Below are positions 1 to 10,023 of a DNA stretch of 64,000 bases, in pieces. The stretch is taken from assembly GCF_037076465.1 (NCBI RefSeq), contig NZ_AP028908.1:4588001-4652000 (forward strand), read 5' to 3'. Numbering within the stretch: the stretch's first letter is position 1; every line of letters starts with the position of its first letter. The translations under genes and the position numbers were made by a program. The stretch comes from Pectobacterium araliae. Its GTDB lineage: Bacteria > Pseudomonadota > Gammaproteobacteria > Enterobacterales > Enterobacteriaceae. The notes beneath the pieces are model-generated. The model saw only the letters and a list, made by a program, of their open reading frames with translations, was not told the origin of the DNA and made no database searches.

Positions 1-112
1 CGCCCACCAGCGCCATCACTTTTCCCGGGTAGACATTGAGTGCCGCACCGGAAAGCGCTTTAACGCCGGGAAAAGATTTCGTGATGCCTTGCAGTTGCAG
101 TAAAGGTTGCAT
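1..112 (-). CDS. rbsA: Ribose ABC importer ATPase RbsA, N-terminal fragment (cut by window edge)
   Basis: Only the first 37 codons lie in the window. They read [20 protein letters not shown] and end at VMALVG, where the Walker A motif of an ABC ATPase would begin. RbsA is the duplicated-ATPase subunit that powers the RbsABC ribose importer at the inner membrane. The ATG at 112 lies seven bases after the rbsD stop, as in the rbsDACBK operon, and the SD-like AGG overlaps the end of rbsD. It should be co-transcribed with rbsD from the promoter near 575-602. The rest of the gene lies to the left of the window. Confidence 0.9.
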   Translation of the reverse strand, partial: MQPLLQLQGITKSFPGVKALSGAALNVYPGKVMALVG

Positions 113-119
113 GGATGCC

Positions 120-539
120 TCAGAACGTTACGCCAGCACACAGGATGACATTGGCATACGGGGAGCACTCTCCGCTGCGAATGATGGCCCGGCTTTTGCC
201 GCTTTGGGTTTTAAATTCTTCATGGCTGACATAGTGCAATGCAATTGAGTTTCCCTGGTGTTGTTCTAGTTGCTTCAATTGATCGAGTAATGCGTCATGG
301 ACTGCGGGGTTCTTTTCAATCATCTCTTCCGCCAGAATAGCGGCCTCTACCTGCATTTCACTGGTGACAACATTAACCACCTGCAAAAACGTTGGCACAT
401 TGTGCGTCAACGCCAGATCGATACGGGTCGTTGTTTCTGGAATCGGTAAACCCGCATCGCCAATAACCAGGCTATCGGTATGCCCCAGCCGGGCAATCAC
501 GGAAGAAATATCTGAATTCAATAATGCTGCTTTTTTCAT
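120..539 (-). CDS. rbsD: D-ribose pyranase RbsD
   Basis: The 139-residue protein has the same length as E. coli RbsD and very similar sequence, beginning [20 protein letters not shown] and ending [18 protein letters not shown]. RbsD is a cytoplasmic mutarotase that converts the beta-pyranose to the beta-furanose form of ribose, the form RbsK phosphorylates. The conserved His in RLGHTD and the C-terminal GECSPYAN segment belong to the RbsD/FucU fold. It is the first gene of the rbs operon and reads leftward into rbsA. The SD GGGATGAG precedes the ATG. Two RbsR-type operators lie upstream, so induction by ribose and control by CRP are expected. Confidence 0.95.
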   Translation of the reverse strand: MKKAALLNSDISSVIARLGHTDSLVIGDAGLPIPETTTRIDLALTHNVPTFLQVVNVVTSEMQVEAAILAEEMIEKNPAVHDALLDQLKQLEQHQGNSIALHYVSHEEFKTQSGKSRAIIRSGECSPYANVILCAGVTF

Positions 540-552
540 CTCTCATCCCACC

Positions 553-568
553 AGCGAAACGTTTCGCT
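553..568. promoter_or_regulatory. RbsR operator O1 (perfect palindrome)
   Basis: AGCGAAACGTTTCGCT is a perfect 16-bp palindrome centred at 560.5. It has the CGAAACGTTTCG core of LacI/GalR-family ribose repressor sites and overlaps the predicted rbsD transcription start, about 14 bases before the start codon. RbsR bound here would block transcription initiation. Confidence 0.85.
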
Positions 569-574
569 GATAAT

Positions 575-602
575 ATTCTAGAAAAAGAAGAGAGAAAGGC
601 AA
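575..602 (-). promoter_or_regulatory. rbsD sigma-70 promoter
   Basis: On the minus strand TTGCCT (597-602) and TAGAAT (575-580) are separated by 16 bp, giving a start near 567 inside operator O1. The -35 box is weak, as expected for a CRP-dependent promoter. Confidence 0.6.
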
Positions 603-619
603 CGAAGAAATAAAAAAAA

Positions 620-635
620 TGTGATCGCCATCGAA
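620..635. promoter_or_regulatory. Putative CRP site of the rbs promoter
   Basis: TGTGATCGCCATCGAA has one perfect TGTGA half-site and a 3/5 second half. Its centre at 627.5 is about 60-61 bp upstream of the predicted start, the classical class I position. The weak half overlaps RbsR operator O2, so CRP and RbsR may compete here. Confidence 0.55.
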
Positions 636-645
636 ACGTTTCGCT
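630..645. promoter_or_regulatory. RbsR operator O2
   Basis: ATCGAAACGTTTCGCT matches operator O1 at 15 of 16 positions and contains the 12-bp palindrome CGAAACGTTTCG at 632-643. It lies 77 bp from O1 centre to centre, a spacing that would allow DNA looping by a LacI-family tetramer or two dimers. Confidence 0.75.
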
Positions 646-814
646 AACAAAAAATAAAGACAAGATCACGAGGTTATTTACCCTAGATAACTCAGGTTTC
701 AGGAAGATGGCAAAGAAAGGCGTCTCGGAGAGCTTAATCACATCGACTACTCGGGTGAACCAATGTAGGCAACGTGAAACATGGCGGATATAGATGGTTG
801 ATAAATAGAGAAAT

Positions 815-832
815 GGCGGGCAATAGCCCGCC
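815..832 (-). terminator. Hairpin terminator after ygiW
   Basis: GGCGGGC-AATA-GCCCGCC is a perfect 7-bp stem 22 bases after the ygiW stop. On the minus strand it is followed by a moderately U-rich ATTTCTCTATTT tail. The rest of the ygiW-rbsD gap (646-814) shows no gene or other clear signal. Confidence 0.6.
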
Positions 833-854
833 ACGAGGGATTGACAATAACGGA

Positions 855-1250
855 TTAGAGTTTACGAATCTGCTTCACATCCAGCTCGACGGAATTGAAG
901 TCTTTATCCAACTCACCCTGAATTTCCACTTTATCCGTGGGCGAAATCATCTGACCATTCCAACGCTTGTGATCGATTTCAACTTCTATCGTGCCTGTCG
1001 AATCTCGGAACAAATAGTTCTCATCACCAACCCGTTTTTCAATATTGCCACTCAGCGTAACCCAACTATCGTCACGCAGATCTTTAGCCTTAGCGACTGT
1101 CGTGAGGGAATTCTGTGGATCGCTAAATCCCCCTTTATGTGTGCCAACTGCGGGCGTATCTGGGTTGACGAAACCACCGCCGCTTTGTGCAGCAAATACG
1201 GGTGCAGAAACCAGAGCGGTAATGGCGAATAACGCAGCTGCTTTTTTCAT
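855..1250 (-). CDS. ygiW: Periplasmic OB-fold (BOF/YgiW) stress protein
   Basis: The 131-residue protein begins with a typical signal peptide (residues 1-20, cleavage after VFA in APVFAAQSGG). A BOF domain (DUF388) follows at roughly 50-130 with the conserved stretches LRDDSWVTLSGNI and IDHKRWNG and the ending VELDVKQIRK. It resembles E. coli YgiW throughout. The family is periplasmic and has been linked to stress tolerance; the bound ligand is unknown. It is divergent from qseBC, as ygiW stands next to qseBC in related genomes. A PmrA/QseB-like direct repeat in the shared upstream region suggests control by that response regulator. The hairpin at 815-832 ends the transcript. Confidence 0.85.
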   Translation of the reverse strand: MKKAAALFAITALVSAPVFAAQSGGGFVNPDTPAVGTHKGGFSDPQNSLTTVAKAKDLRDDSWVTLSGNIEKRVGDENYLFRDSTGTIEVEIDHKRWNGQMISPTDKVEIQGELDKDFNSVELDVKQIRKL

Positions 1251-1364
1251 AATATTCCTTCCTTATTTTGCCTGTTGTTTCGCAATAAATTATTTCTCAG
1301 TAAAGTATTTCGCAGTCAGCCTGCGGGAGTAATCGGTCTTCGGGAAGGATTAAAGCAAACCGTT

Positions 1365-1381
1365 CTTAACAGAATCTTAAG
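1365..1381. promoter_or_regulatory. PmrA/QseB-type direct repeat
   Basis: CTTAAC-AGAAT-CTTAAG is a direct repeat of CTTAA half-sites with an 11-bp pitch, matching the published PmrA-box pattern YTTAAK-N5-YTTAA. QseB belongs to the same response-regulator branch. The site lies between ygiW and qseB, 124 bp before the qseB start codon, so it could serve either gene or autoregulation. Confidence 0.55.
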
Positions 1382-1504
1382 GAATCAGCGTTTGGATTTT
1401 TATTTTTTTATATTGCCGAAATCGCCCGATTTCAGCGATTTGTCCTGTACACGTTGCCCAACGATTTCGTATAAAACCGGAAAAGGCGCAAATGCGAGGC
1501 AGCC

Positions 1505-2167
1505 ATGAGAATATTGTTAATCGAAGACGATCGCCTAATCGGTGATGGCCTAAAAGCTGGGTTGACCAAACTGGGCTTTAATATCGATTGGTTTCTGGAA
1601 GGTAAAGCGGGTGCCGCTGCATTAAAAGCTGCCCCCTATGATGCGGTTGTGCTCGATCTCAGCCTGCCGGGCATGGACGGGATGGATATTCTGCGCCAGT
1701 GGCGTCAAGCAGGGAACGACGAACCGGTGCTGGTTTTGACCGCCCGCGATGCGCTGGAGCAGCGGGTGGAAGGATTGCAACAGGGTGCCGATGATTATTT
1801 ATGTAAACCCTTTGCGCTGACAGAAGTTGCCGCTCGTCTTCAGGCACTGATTCGCCGCCGCCACGGTCAACTGCAACCTTCATTAACACACGGTGCCGTT
1901 TCCCTTGAACCAAGCTCACGGAGCGTCACGCTTAACAATGAACCGCTGATATTAAAATCGCGCGAACTGGCACTGCTGGAACTGTTTCTACTGAACCCGA
2001 ATCGCGTGCTCACACGCGCGCAGTTGGAAGAAAAACTCTATGGGTGGGACGATGATGTCTCCAGCAATGCGGTAGAAGTGCATATCCACCACCTGCGCAA
2101 AAAGCTGGGTGGCGGGTTTATCCGTACCGTGCATGGCATTGGCTATATTTTGGGGGATGCGCCATGA
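1505..2167 (+). CDS. qseB: Response regulator QseB
   Basis: This 220-residue OmpR/PhoB-class regulator has a receiver domain at 1-115 with the acidic pair D8/D9, phosphorylatable Asp51 (in VVLDLSLPG) and the conserved Lys in [11 protein letters not shown] winged-helix DNA-binding domain follows at about 130-220, with [16 protein letters not shown] and a terminal HGIGYILG. It matches E. coli QseB closely throughout ([21 protein letters not shown]). It pairs with the sensor kinase encoded immediately downstream, whose start overlaps its stop by four bases (ATGA). The related PmrA of Pectobacterium is another protein of this class; the close match to QseB decides the name. The direct repeat at 1365-1381 suggests autoregulation. 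Confidence 0.9.
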   Translation: MRILLIEDDRLIGDGLKAGLTKLGFNIDWFLEGKAGAAALKAAPYDAVVLDLSLPGMDGMDILRQWRQAGNDEPVLVLTARDALEQRVEGLQQGADDYLCKPFALTEVAARLQALIRRRHGQLQPSLTHGAVSLEPSSRSVTLNNEPLILKSRELALLELFLLNPNRVLTRAQLEEKLYGWDDDVSSNAVEVHIHHLRKKLGGGFIRTVHGIGYILGDAP

Positions 2168-3513
2168 ACCGACTCAGCCTGCGTTTACGTCTGGTTGCGG
2201 GCTTTACGCTGCTAACAGTGGTGTGCTGGGGCGTAGCCAGTCTGCTTTCATGGTCTCAAACGCGTCATAACATCAATGAGTTATTTGATACCCAGCAAAT
2301 GCTGTTTGCCAAACGTCTTGCCACGATGAACCCCGATGAATTGCGAATTCAGTCGACTTCTCTGCCCAAAACCAAAAGTCTGGTACATAAGGATCGAGGC
2401 AAGCAGGACGACGATGCCCTAGCCTTTGCCATTTTTACTCGCGACGGGAAGATGGTGTTGAATGATGGTGAGAACGGCAAAGATTTCATTTTTGATTACC
2501 AGCGAAACGGCTTTACCGACGGCAAATTGCGTGATGACAGTGACGCATGGCGCATCGTCTGGTTAACGACGGCAGATGATCGTTACGTGATCGCTGTCGG
2601 ACAGGAATGGGAATACCGTCAGGATATGACGCTGGATATTGTAAAAACCAACCTGATGCCCTGGCTATTTGCGCTGCCGATCATGCTGGCGCTGCTGTTC
2701 TGGCTGGTAACGCGTGAACTCTCACCGCTAAAACAGATTGCCGCTGAGCTTCAGTTACGCTCCCCCGACGAAAGCACACCGCTTGCGACACAGCCTATCC
2801 CACAGGAAGTCCGCCCACTGGTCAACGCACTGAATCTCCTATTTTCCCGCATCAGCGATATGTTGATTCGTGAACGCCGTTTTACCTCCGATGCCGCTCA
2901 TGAATTGCGTAGTCCACTGGCGGCGCTGAAAGTTCAAACCGAAGTCGCGCAGTTGGCGCATGACGATGAAGCCATGCGTCGCCATGCATTGATTAATCTG
3001 GATAAAGGAATCGATCGCGCCACCCGGCTGGTGGATCAACTTCTGACGCTGTCGCGGCTGGATGCCGAATCGTCCCCCGAAGGTATGCTGCCCGTTCAAC
3101 TTAATGACTTACTGCAACAGGCAGTGATCGCACACTACTACACGGCGCAAACTGCGGGTATCGAACTGACGCTGGATTTACCGGACACCGTAGTTATCCG
3201 ACAGGGTCATCCGCTGCTACTGACGCTGCTGGTGCGCAATCTGTTGGATAACGCCATTCGCTACAGCAATGCGGGGGGAACGGTCAATCTGACGCTGACA
3301 GAGCGCGGCTTCAACGTTGTCGATAATGGACCGGGTATCAGCGAGGAGGCGCGGGCAAGAATCGGCGAGCGTTTTTATCGTCCACCAGGACAGGAAAAAT
3401 CCGGCAGCGGTCTGGGGATTTCCATCGTGAACAACATCGCCACGCTGCACAAGATGCGGGTCACGTTCACCAACCAGCCCGAAGGCGGGCTGATTGTGTC
3501 GGTGAATTGGTAA
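2164..3513 (+). CDS. qseC: Sensor histidine kinase QseC
   Basis: This 449-residue inner-membrane kinase has TM1 at about 9-29 and TM2 at about 165-183. Between them is a periplasmic sensor domain containing [13 protein letters not shown] and [13 protein letters not shown] segments shared with E. coli QseC. A HAMP region comes next, then the phospho-acceptor His246 in [11 protein letters not shown], and the ATP-binding motifs N ([13 protein letters not shown]), G1 (VDNGPGI) and G2 (SGSGLGIS). His246 is at the same position as in the E. coli protein. QseC phosphorylates QseB. In other enterobacteria it has been reported to respond to catecholamines and autoinducer-3. Its ligand here cannot be read from the sequence. 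Confidence 0.92.
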   Translation: MNRLSLRLRLVAGFTLLTVVCWGVASLLSWSQTRHNINELFDTQQMLFAKRLATMNPDELRIQSTSLPKTKSLVHKDRGKQDDDALAFAIFTRDGKMVLNDGENGKDFIFDYQRNGFTDGKLRDDSDAWRIVWLTTADDRYVIAVGQEWEYRQDMTLDIVKTNLMPWLFALPIMLALLFWLVTRELSPLKQIAAELQLRSPDESTPLATQPIPQEVRPLVNALNLLFSRISDMLIRERRFTSDAAHELRSPLAALKVQTEVAQLAHDDEAMRRHALINLDKGIDRATRLVDQLLTLSRLDAESSPEGMLPVQLNDLLQQAVIAHYYTAQTAGIELTLDLPDTVVIRQGHPLLLTLLVRNLLDNAIRYSNAGGTVNLTLTERGFNVVDNGPGISEEARARIGERFYRPPGQEKSGSGLGISIVNNIATLHKMRVTFTNQPEGGLIVSVNW

Positions 3514-3592
3514 CTATTATTCTCTCTATCTATACGTTAACGCACTGAGCAATATGGCTTCCCCAACAGGCAGCAACTCGCTGCTTGTTATT

Positions 3593-3662
3593 AGGGAAAC
3601 ACGGGGATGAGGTTCCCGCAGGGACGCCTCGCCCCGTGGTCGACCGTATATCTCGATCTTAT
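3593..3662. repeat. Dispersed palindromic intergenic repeat, copy 1
   Basis: About 70 bp between the 3' ends of qseC and kup resemble 48473-48540: roughly 40 of the first 48 positions are identical, including the shared block TTCCCGCAGGGA. The core folds as an imperfect hairpin with arms CGGGG...TTCCC and GGGA...CCCCG. Copies in the same orientation in two unrelated gaps suggest a short REP/ERIC-like element family. Confidence 0.65.
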
Positions 3663-3692
3663 CCCAACATAGCGCCCTAATCGTAGGATCAC

Positions 3693-5561
3693 TTAAATCT
3701 CGACCTGTATCCCTAGCTCAATCAGCCTATTCGGCGGTATTTCAAACTGATCCGCCGCTCGCAGCGCATTTCTGCTGAGCATCATGAATAGCTTACCGCG
3801 CAAACGCAGATACCACGGGCGTTCACCGATAATCAGCGACTCATTGGACATAAAGAAAGACGTTTCCATCATTTGGCAGGTTAACCCGTCCTGCCAACAG
3901 CGCTGAAACACCTCTTCCACATCCGGTGTTTCACGCCAGCCATAGTTAGCGATCACGCGCCAAAACGTCGGCGAAAGCGGTTCAACCGTCACGCGGCGCG
4001 CGTTCAATACATAGGGCGCATCCTCCGTTCTCATGGTCAACAGCACCACGCGCTCGTGCAGGATTTTATTGTGCTTAAGGTTATGCAGTAACGCGAACGG
4101 GATCACGCGAGTCGCACGCGAGAAATACACGGCAGTCCCTGGCACACGCGTCGGCGGCGTTTTCTCCAGTGACGCAATCATGGCATCCAGCGAGTTACCA
4201 TGCTCATGCAACCGGCGCAGTAACCTGAAGCGCTCACTTTTCCACGTCGTCATGATGATAAACATCACCATACCCAGCGCTAGCGGTAGCCAGCCACCAG
4301 AGAGGATCTTGACCACGTTTGCCAAAAACATTGGCACGTCAATCAGCAGCAGACCCGCCAGCAACACCCATGCCAGATAGCGATTCCAGAGCCAGTTCTT
4401 CACCGCGACCGTATAGAACAGAATGCTGGTAATCACCATCGTGCCCGTTACTGCAATCCCGTAAGCCGCAGCCAGATTGCTCGAATGCTCAAAGCTGACA
4501 ATCACAATGACGACAGCGATATACAGCATCCAGTTAATGGCGGGAATATAAATCTGGCCGGATTCCATATCTGATGTGTGTACGATACGCATCGGCGGCA
4601 AATAGCCCAGCCGCACCGCCTGACGGGTCAAGGAGAACACACCGGAAATCACCGCCTGCGAGGCAATGATTGTCGCCAGCGTGGCCAATATCATCAATGG
4701 GATCAGCGCCCAATCTGGCGCCAGCAGGAAGAACGGATTCTTGATCGCTTCCGAGTTCTTCAACAGCAACGCGCCCTGCCCAAAGTAATTTAATACCAGC
4801 GACGGCAGCACCACCGTAAACCACGCCAGACGAATCGGAAATTTACCAAAGTGGCCCATATCGGCATACAGCGCCTCGACCCCGGTAATGGCCAACACCA
4901 CGGCACCCAACGCGAAGAACGACACCGCTTTATATTCGATAAAGAAACGCACAGCGTACATCGGATTCAACGCCTGCAAGACTTCGGGGTTAGCGATAAT
5001 ACTGCGAGCCCCCAGTATGCCGAGCGTCAAAAACCAAATCAGCATCACAGGCGCAAACAGCTTGCCGACGCTACCCGTACCGTGTTTTTGAATAATAAAC
5101 AGTAATGTCAGGACGACAATCGATAGCGGAACGATATAGCTGTCCATCGACGGTGCGGCGATTTCCAACCCTTCCATTGCCGACATCACCGAGATGGCTG
5201 GCGTGATGACGACTTCCCCATAAAAGAAGCTGCCGCCAATCAATCCCATGATAACCAGGACGGATGTCATGCGATCGGAGGTATTACGCCCAGCTAGCGA
5301 CATTAATGTCAGAATGCCACCTTCGCCTGCGTTATCGGCACGCATCACATAGGTCAGGTATTTCAGCGAAACAACAAGAACCAATAACCAAAAGATCAGT
5401 GAAAGAAAGCCAAAGACCGAATCAGGCTCGACCCCAAAACCAAACTGCCCTGATAAACATTCCCTTAACGTATAAAGAGGGCTGGTTCCTATATCTCCAT
5501 AAACCACCCCGATGGCCGCCAGCGTGACAGCCGGAAGCGAACGTTTATGTTCTGAGCTCAT
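3693..5561 (-). CDS. kup: Low-affinity potassium/proton symporter Kup
   Basis: The 622-residue integral membrane protein has the same length as E. coli Kup (TrkD). The N-terminal two thirds contain about 12 membrane segments, starting with the family-typical [24 protein letters not shown] stretch. A hydrophilic C-terminal domain follows from about residue 430. Kup imports K+ with protons and is constitutive in E. coli. The gene is next to ravA-viaA and rbsD as in E. coli, except that ygiW-qseBC lies between rbsD and kup here. The start is preceded by an AGAAGATAGG-type SD on the minus strand. Confidence 0.95.
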   Translation of the reverse strand: MSSEHKRSLPAVTLAAIGVVYGDIGTSPLYTLRECLSGQFGFGVEPDSVFGFLSLIFWLLVLVVSLKYLTYVMRADNAGEGGILTLMSLAGRNTSDRMTSVLVIMGLIGGSFFYGEVVITPAISVMSAMEGLEIAAPSMDSYIVPLSIVVLTLLFIIQKHGTGSVGKLFAPVMLIWFLTLGILGARSIIANPEVLQALNPMYAVRFFIEYKAVSFFALGAVVLAITGVEALYADMGHFGKFPIRLAWFTVVLPSLVLNYFGQGALLLKNSEAIKNPFFLLAPDWALIPLMILATLATIIASQAVISGVFSLTRQAVRLGYLPPMRIVHTSDMESGQIYIPAINWMLYIAVVIVIVSFEHSSNLAAAYGIAVTGTMVITSILFYTVAVKNWLWNRYLAWVLLAGLLLIDVPMFLANVVKILSGGWLPLALGMVMFIIMTTWKSERFRLLRRLHEHGNSLDAMIASLEKTPPTRVPGTAVYFSRATRVIPFALLHNLKHNKILHERVVLLTMRTEDAPYVLNARRVTVEPLSPTFWRVIANYGWRETPDVEEVFQRCWQDGLTCQMMETSFFMSNESLIIGERPWYLRLRGKLFMMLSRNALRAADQFEIPPNRLIELGIQVEI

Positions 5562-5898
5562 AAACCTATCTTCTGTTATTAATCAGTCCGTGAAGCGCGT
5601 CATTCACAGCAACTCGTCCAAAAGCGCACAGTATGCACAAATCAGGGTAAAAACCCATTTTTATTGTGCGGTTCGCCTGCTCAAGAAACATCCTGTAAAG
5701 GGTGATTTATTGCTTACTCACCCCGTTAGGGTGTAATAATCCGTAAAAGTATTCTAATAAAAATCTGTGATCTGCCGTTTATTATTACTATTGTCTTTCT
5801 GAAAGTAAGTTTTTTCTTAGACACCACTTTCAGCCAAGCAGTCGGATTCAAAAATAAACGATTTCAGTACATCACATCATGGGACTAACGGATTAATT
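5562..5898. other. Divergent kup/ravA intergenic region
   Basis: These 337 bp must hold the kup and ravA promoters. The only structured element seen is a short hairpin, CACCCC-GTTA-GGGTG, at 5719-5733. The flanks are AT-rich. No small ORF with a convincing start and no known operator was recognised. Confidence 0.4.
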
Positions 5899-7398
5899 AT
5901 GCGTCAAACTGCGGCATTGGCTGAAAGAATTTCTCGCCTCAGCCATGCGCTAGAACATGGGCTTTACGAAAGGCAGCACGCCATTCGCCTCTGTCTACTG
6001 GCTGCGCTAAGCGGAGAAAGCGTATTTCTGCTAGGGCCACCCGGGATAGCCAAAAGCATGATAGCTCGGCGTCTTAAATTCGCTTTTCGTCATGCGAACG
6101 CATTTGAATACCTGATGACCCGCTTTTCTACCCCGGAAGAAGTGTTCGGCCCGCTGTCCATTCAGGCGTTAAAAGACGAAGGCCGCTACCAGCGCCTGAC
6201 CGCCGGTTATCTGCCAGAAGCTGAAATCGTCTTTCTGGACGAAATTTGGAAAGCAGGCCCCGCGATTTTGAACACGCTACTGACGGCCATTAACGAACGA
6301 CGTTTCCGCAATGGCAACAGCGAAGACACGATCCCCATGCGCCTACTGGTCGCGGCCTCGAATGAACTACCGGAGGCGGATGGCGGTCTGGAAGCGCTCT
6401 ACGACCGGATGCTCATCCGTCTATGGCTCGATCGCGTGCAGGAAAAACAGAATTTCCGCGCACTGCTCGTGAATACCAGCAGCGATCGCGATAATCCCGT
6501 ACCACCCGCTCTCAGCGTCAGCGATGAAGAGTACCAACAGTGGCAGAAAGACATTGAGCATATCGCGCTGCCGGAAGCCGGCTTCGAGCTGATTTACACG
6601 CTACGCCAGCAGCTTGATGCACTGGAACAAGCGCCCTATATTTCCGATCGACGATGGAAGAAAGCCTTGCGTCTACTTCAGGCCAGCGCGTTTTTCTGCG
6701 GCCGAGATGCCATTACACCGGTTGATATTATTCTGCTGAAAGACTGTCTCTGGCATGACCAAAGTACGCTGATGCTCATCGAACGCCAGCTTGAGCTACT
6801 AATTACTGAGCACGCCTATCAACAAAAAAGCCTGCTGTTCCGTCTTCAGCAGGTGAATACCAAACGCCAGCAATACCAGCGTGAGCAAAGTGAATTACAG
6901 GCATTTTCGGTAGAGAAACAGGGGCACTTCCTTGGCCGGAAATTCCATTACACGTTACCTGACACGATTGTCACTGAAACGCTGGATCTGGTGCTGCAAC
7001 GCCCGTTGATCTTGCATGATATTGAAGTCAACCACCTGATCATCGAGAAAAATGCTCTGCAAGGTTGGCTGCAAAAAGGCGGGGAAATCCGGGGTAAACT
7101 CAACGGCATCGGTTTTACCCAACGTCTCGATCTGCTGGTGGACGATCGTCAGCATCTGACTATCCGCGATATCAGCCTGCAATCCTCCATTCTTTCTCTG
7201 CCGGAAAAACGCGACGGTGCGCTGCCTGCCAACATTATCGATGAATATGAAAAGCTGAAGCTGCAACTGCGCGAACAGCGCCGCTTATTTAGCCAGCATC
7301 AGCCTTGTCTGTTCGTCCCCGCAGAGTGGCTCGCTAAAATAGAAGCCAGCCTGCAACAGGTTGCCGAGCAGATCCAGCAATCAGAGCAACAGGACTAA
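5899..7398 (+). CDS. ravA: MoxR-family AAA+ ATPase RavA
   Basis: This 499-residue protein matches E. coli RavA (498 aa). An AAA+ module fills the N-terminal half, with Walker A GPPGIAKS at 46-53, Walker [10 protein letters not shown] at about 109-117 and sensor I in [18 protein letters not shown]-type insertion and C-terminal helical regions follow. RavA forms hexamers that bind the inducible lysine decarboxylase LdcI and ppGpp. With ViaA it affects respiratory complexes and aminoglycoside sensitivity in E. coli. viaA follows after five bases, so the two form an operon. The SD before the ATG is poor (ACGGAT). Confidence 0.93.
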   Translation: MRQTAALAERISRLSHALEHGLYERQHAIRLCLLAALSGESVFLLGPPGIAKSMIARRLKFAFRHANAFEYLMTRFSTPEEVFGPLSIQALKDEGRYQRLTAGYLPEAEIVFLDEIWKAGPAILNTLLTAINERRFRNGNSEDTIPMRLLVAASNELPEADGGLEALYDRMLIRLWLDRVQEKQNFRALLVNTSSDRDNPVPPALSVSDEEYQQWQKDIEHIALPEAGFELIYTLRQQLDALEQAPYISDRRWKKALRLLQASAFFCGRDAITPVDIILLKDCLWHDQSTLMLIERQLELLITEHAYQQKSLLFRLQQVNTKRQQYQREQSELQAFSVEKQGHFLGRKFHYTLPDTIVTETLDLVLQRPLILHDIEVNHLIIEKNALQGWLQKGGEIRGKLNGIGFTQRLDLLVDDRQHLTIRDISLQSSILSLPEKRDGALPANIIDEYEKLKLQLREQRRLFSQHQPCLFVPAEWLAKIEASLQQVAEQIQQSEQQD

Positions 7399-7403
7399 CG
7401 CCG

Positions 7404-8882
7404 ATGATCACGCTGGAATCACTGGAGATGCTGCTGTCTATTGATGAAAACGAACTGTTGGACGATCTTGTCGTTACGCTGCTGGCGACGCCCCAGCTCG
7501 CTTTCTTCTTTGAAAAATATCCTAGCCTGAAGCCCGCGTTACTCAACGATCTTCCTCACTGGAAAGAAACCTTAAAGCAGCGCCTGCGTACCACGCAAGT
7601 TCCGCCAGAGTTGGAAAGGGAATTTAGCTGCTACCAACGTTCACAATCAATCGACAACCAGGCTTTTCAGACACGCCTGCCTGCGATTATGGATACGCTG
7701 AACACCGTGGAATCACCGTTTCTGACACTGGCCTCACAGCTTATGGCCTCTCCAGAGCGAACCTTAGGGCAGAAAATAACGAGTGGGCTCCACGCGCTCT
7801 TTCTTCAGAACTGGCGGCTGAGCCTGACATTGCAAACCGTTTCACTACATCAGCAATTGATGGATCAAGAGCGGGAAATCCTGCTGGATGAATTGCAACA
7901 GCGTCTGACCCTCAGCGGCAAGCTCGAACCGATTTTGGCAGAGAATGAAAGTGCAGCTGGACGACTTTGGGATCTTAGCGCAGCACAGCGCATCCACACC
8001 GATCCCCGCCCATTACTGGATTTCGGGGCTTTCCTGCAACGTCAGCCTGCATTGCAAAAACTGGCGGAACGTCTGGGGCGCAGCCGGGAGACCAAATCCG
8101 TCCTGACTCAGGAAGCACCACAAGAAGCCTTCAGAGTAAACGTACGGGAACCAGCCACCGTGCCTGAGCAGGTAAGTGGCGTACATCAGAGCGATGATAT
8201 CCTGCGTTTGATGCCGACAGAGCTGGCCACGCTGGGTATCAGTGAACTGGAATACGAATTTTATCGTCGCCTGCTGGAACACCGACTCCTGACCTATCGC
8301 TTACAAGGTGAAAGCTGGCGCGAGAAGGTCACCGAGCGGCCAGTGGTGCATCAACAAAACGAACAGCAGCCGCGTGGCCCGTTTATCGTCTGCGTTGATA
8401 CGTCAGGCTCGATGGGTGGCTTTAATGAACGCTGTGCCAAAGCTTTCTGTCTGGCGCTGATGCGTATCGCACTCGCCGACAATCGCCGTTGCTACATCAT
8501 GCTGTTTTCCACTGGCGTGGTGAAATACGAACTCACGTCTGCGGATGGCTTAGAACAGGCGATACGTTTTCTCAGCCAGTCCTTCCGTGGCGGCACGGAT
8601 ATGAGCGCCTGTCTGTCAGCATTGTTGGATAAGATGGACGACGCACTCTGGCATGATGCCGATGCGGTGGTGATTTCAGATTTTATCGCCCAGCGGTTGC
8701 CGGATGAGGTCGTGAACAAGGTGAAAAGCCGTCAGAAACAACTACAGCATCGTTTTCATGCTGTAGCGATGTCCGATCACGGCAAACCCGGCATCATGCA
8801 CATCTTTGACCATATCTGGCGCTTTGATACCGGGTTAAAAAGCCGCTTAATGCGCCGTTGGCAGCACGGCAAGGCTTATTAA
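7404..8882 (+). CDS. viaA: VWA-domain partner protein ViaA
   Basis: This is a 492-residue cytoplasmic protein with a C-terminal von Willebrand factor A domain. Its metal-ion-dependent adhesion site DTSGSMGG starts at residue 332, and the later RGGTDMS and [10 protein letters not shown] motifs complete the site. The N-terminal half is the ViaA-specific helical region. ViaA stimulates the ATPase of RavA, and the two act on NADH dehydrogenase and fumarate reductase maturation in E. coli. The gene is five bases after ravA. Its stop codon overlaps the asnA stop on the other strand by three bases, so the two genes meet tail to tail with no room for a terminator. Confidence 0.93.
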   Translation: MITLESLEMLLSIDENELLDDLVVTLLATPQLAFFFEKYPSLKPALLNDLPHWKETLKQRLRTTQVPPELEREFSCYQRSQSIDNQAFQTRLPAIMDTLNTVESPFLTLASQLMASPERTLGQKITSGLHALFLQNWRLSLTLQTVSLHQQLMDQEREILLDELQQRLTLSGKLEPILAENESAAGRLWDLSAAQRIHTDPRPLLDFGAFLQRQPALQKLAERLGRSRETKSVLTQEAPQEAFRVNVREPATVPEQVSGVHQSDDILRLMPTELATLGISELEYEFYRRLLEHRLLTYRLQGESWREKVTERPVVHQQNEQQPRGPFIVCVDTSGSMGGFNERCAKAFCLALMRIALADNRRCYIMLFSTGVVKYELTSADGLEQAIRFLSQSFRGGTDMSACLSALLDKMDDALWHDADAVVISDFIAQRLPDEVVNKVKSRQKQLQHRFHAVAMSDHGKPGIMHIFDHIWRFDTGLKSRLMRRWQHGKAY

Positions 8883-9871
8883 AGCAGGCCGGAAACCGAC
8901 TCTCGCAGCGATTGTGGCCATACGCCGCACTGAACCTGACCAATGTGTGGCAGTTGCAGCAACAGCATGACCAGGCGAGACTGGCCGATTCCCCCACCGA
9001 TCGTCTGCGGCATTTCACCGCGCAGCAGCGCCTGATGCCATTCCAGCTTCAGGCGTTCTTCATCCTGCGTCAACGCCAGCTGGCGTGTTAATGCCTCAGC
9101 ATCCACGCGAATGCCCATTGATGAAATTTCAAACGCATCATTCAGAACTGGGTTCCATACAACGATATCACCGTTCAAACCGGCCAGTTCTTGCTCACCT
9201 GGCGTCGTCCAGTCATCATAATCTGGTGCACGTACATCGTGAGACTGCCCACTGGACAGCTTACCGCCAATCCCAATCAGGAAGACCGCACCCAGCTCTT
9301 TAGCAATGGCTCGCTCACGCCCTTTGGCATCCAGATCGGGATAGCGCTTCAGCAACGTTTCGGTATGCACAAAATGAATCTGTTCCGGTAGGAACGGCTG
9401 AATGCCAAACGCCTGGTGTACTGCCGCCTCAGTCGCTTTAATGCCTTGATAAATACGCGTCACCGTCGATTTCAGATACTCGGCATTGCGTTCGCCATCT
9501 CCCATCACACGCTCCCAATCCCATTGATCGACATAAACGGAATGGATCGGGCTCAGGCGATCTTCGTCTGGGCGCAGCGCCTTCATGTGGGTATAGATAC
9601 CTTCGCCGAAGCTAAAATCATACGCGCCCAGCGTTTTACGTTTCCACTTCGCCAATGAGTGCACCACTTCAAATGTGGCATCAGGCAGGGCTTTAACCTT
9701 CACCTGTACCGCTTTTTCCGTACCAGACAAGTTATCCTGCGTACCATCGCCGATACGGCTAAGAATCGGTGCCTGGACTTCAATCAATCCCAGAAGCTGC
9801 TCCAGTTGGCTGGAGAAGAAAGACTTAACGAAGCTGATTTGCTGCTGTTTTTCGATGTACTGTTTTTTCAT
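8879..9871 (-). CDS. asnA: Aspartate-ammonia ligase AsnA
   Basis: The protein is 330 residues, the same length as E. coli AsnA. AsnA makes asparagine from aspartate, ammonia and ATP in the cytoplasm and folds like class II aminoacyl-tRNA synthetases. Visible family motifs include [19 protein letters not shown] at the N-terminus, the [23 protein letters not shown] segment and the C-terminal [15 protein letters not shown], a class II motif 3 equivalent. It is divergent from asnC, its regulator. In E. coli AsnC activates asnA and asparagine antagonises this. The 152-bp gap holds both promoters. Confidence 0.95.
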   Translation of the reverse strand: MKKQYIEKQQQISFVKSFFSSQLEQLLGLIEVQAPILSRIGDGTQDNLSGTEKAVQVKVKALPDATFEVVHSLAKWKRKTLGAYDFSFGEGIYTHMKALRPDEDRLSPIHSVYVDQWDWERVMGDGERNAEYLKSTVTRIYQGIKATEAAVHQAFGIQPFLPEQIHFVHTETLLKRYPDLDAKGRERAIAKELGAVFLIGIGGKLSSGQSHDVRAPDYDDWTTPGEQELAGLNGDIVVWNPVLNDAFEISSMGIRVDAEALTRQLALTQDEERLKLEWHQALLRGEMPQTIGGGIGQSRLVMLLLQLPHIGQVQCGVWPQSLRESVSGLL

Positions 9872-10023
9872 TGCCGCGTCTCTTATTCATCATATTTAGT
9901 TATTCATTAAGCAATATAAACCGCTAGTCATTCAATAATCTTATGGATAAATTGCACTTGTGCTTTTAATCCGTCATTTTATAGCGGTATAAAATCATTA
10001 TTCGATAAAATAGGAGGTTCAAA

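Noticed and set aside
774..1232. 152-codon frame opposite ygiW
   Set aside because: It overlaps a recognised signal-peptide protein in antisense and has no family match.
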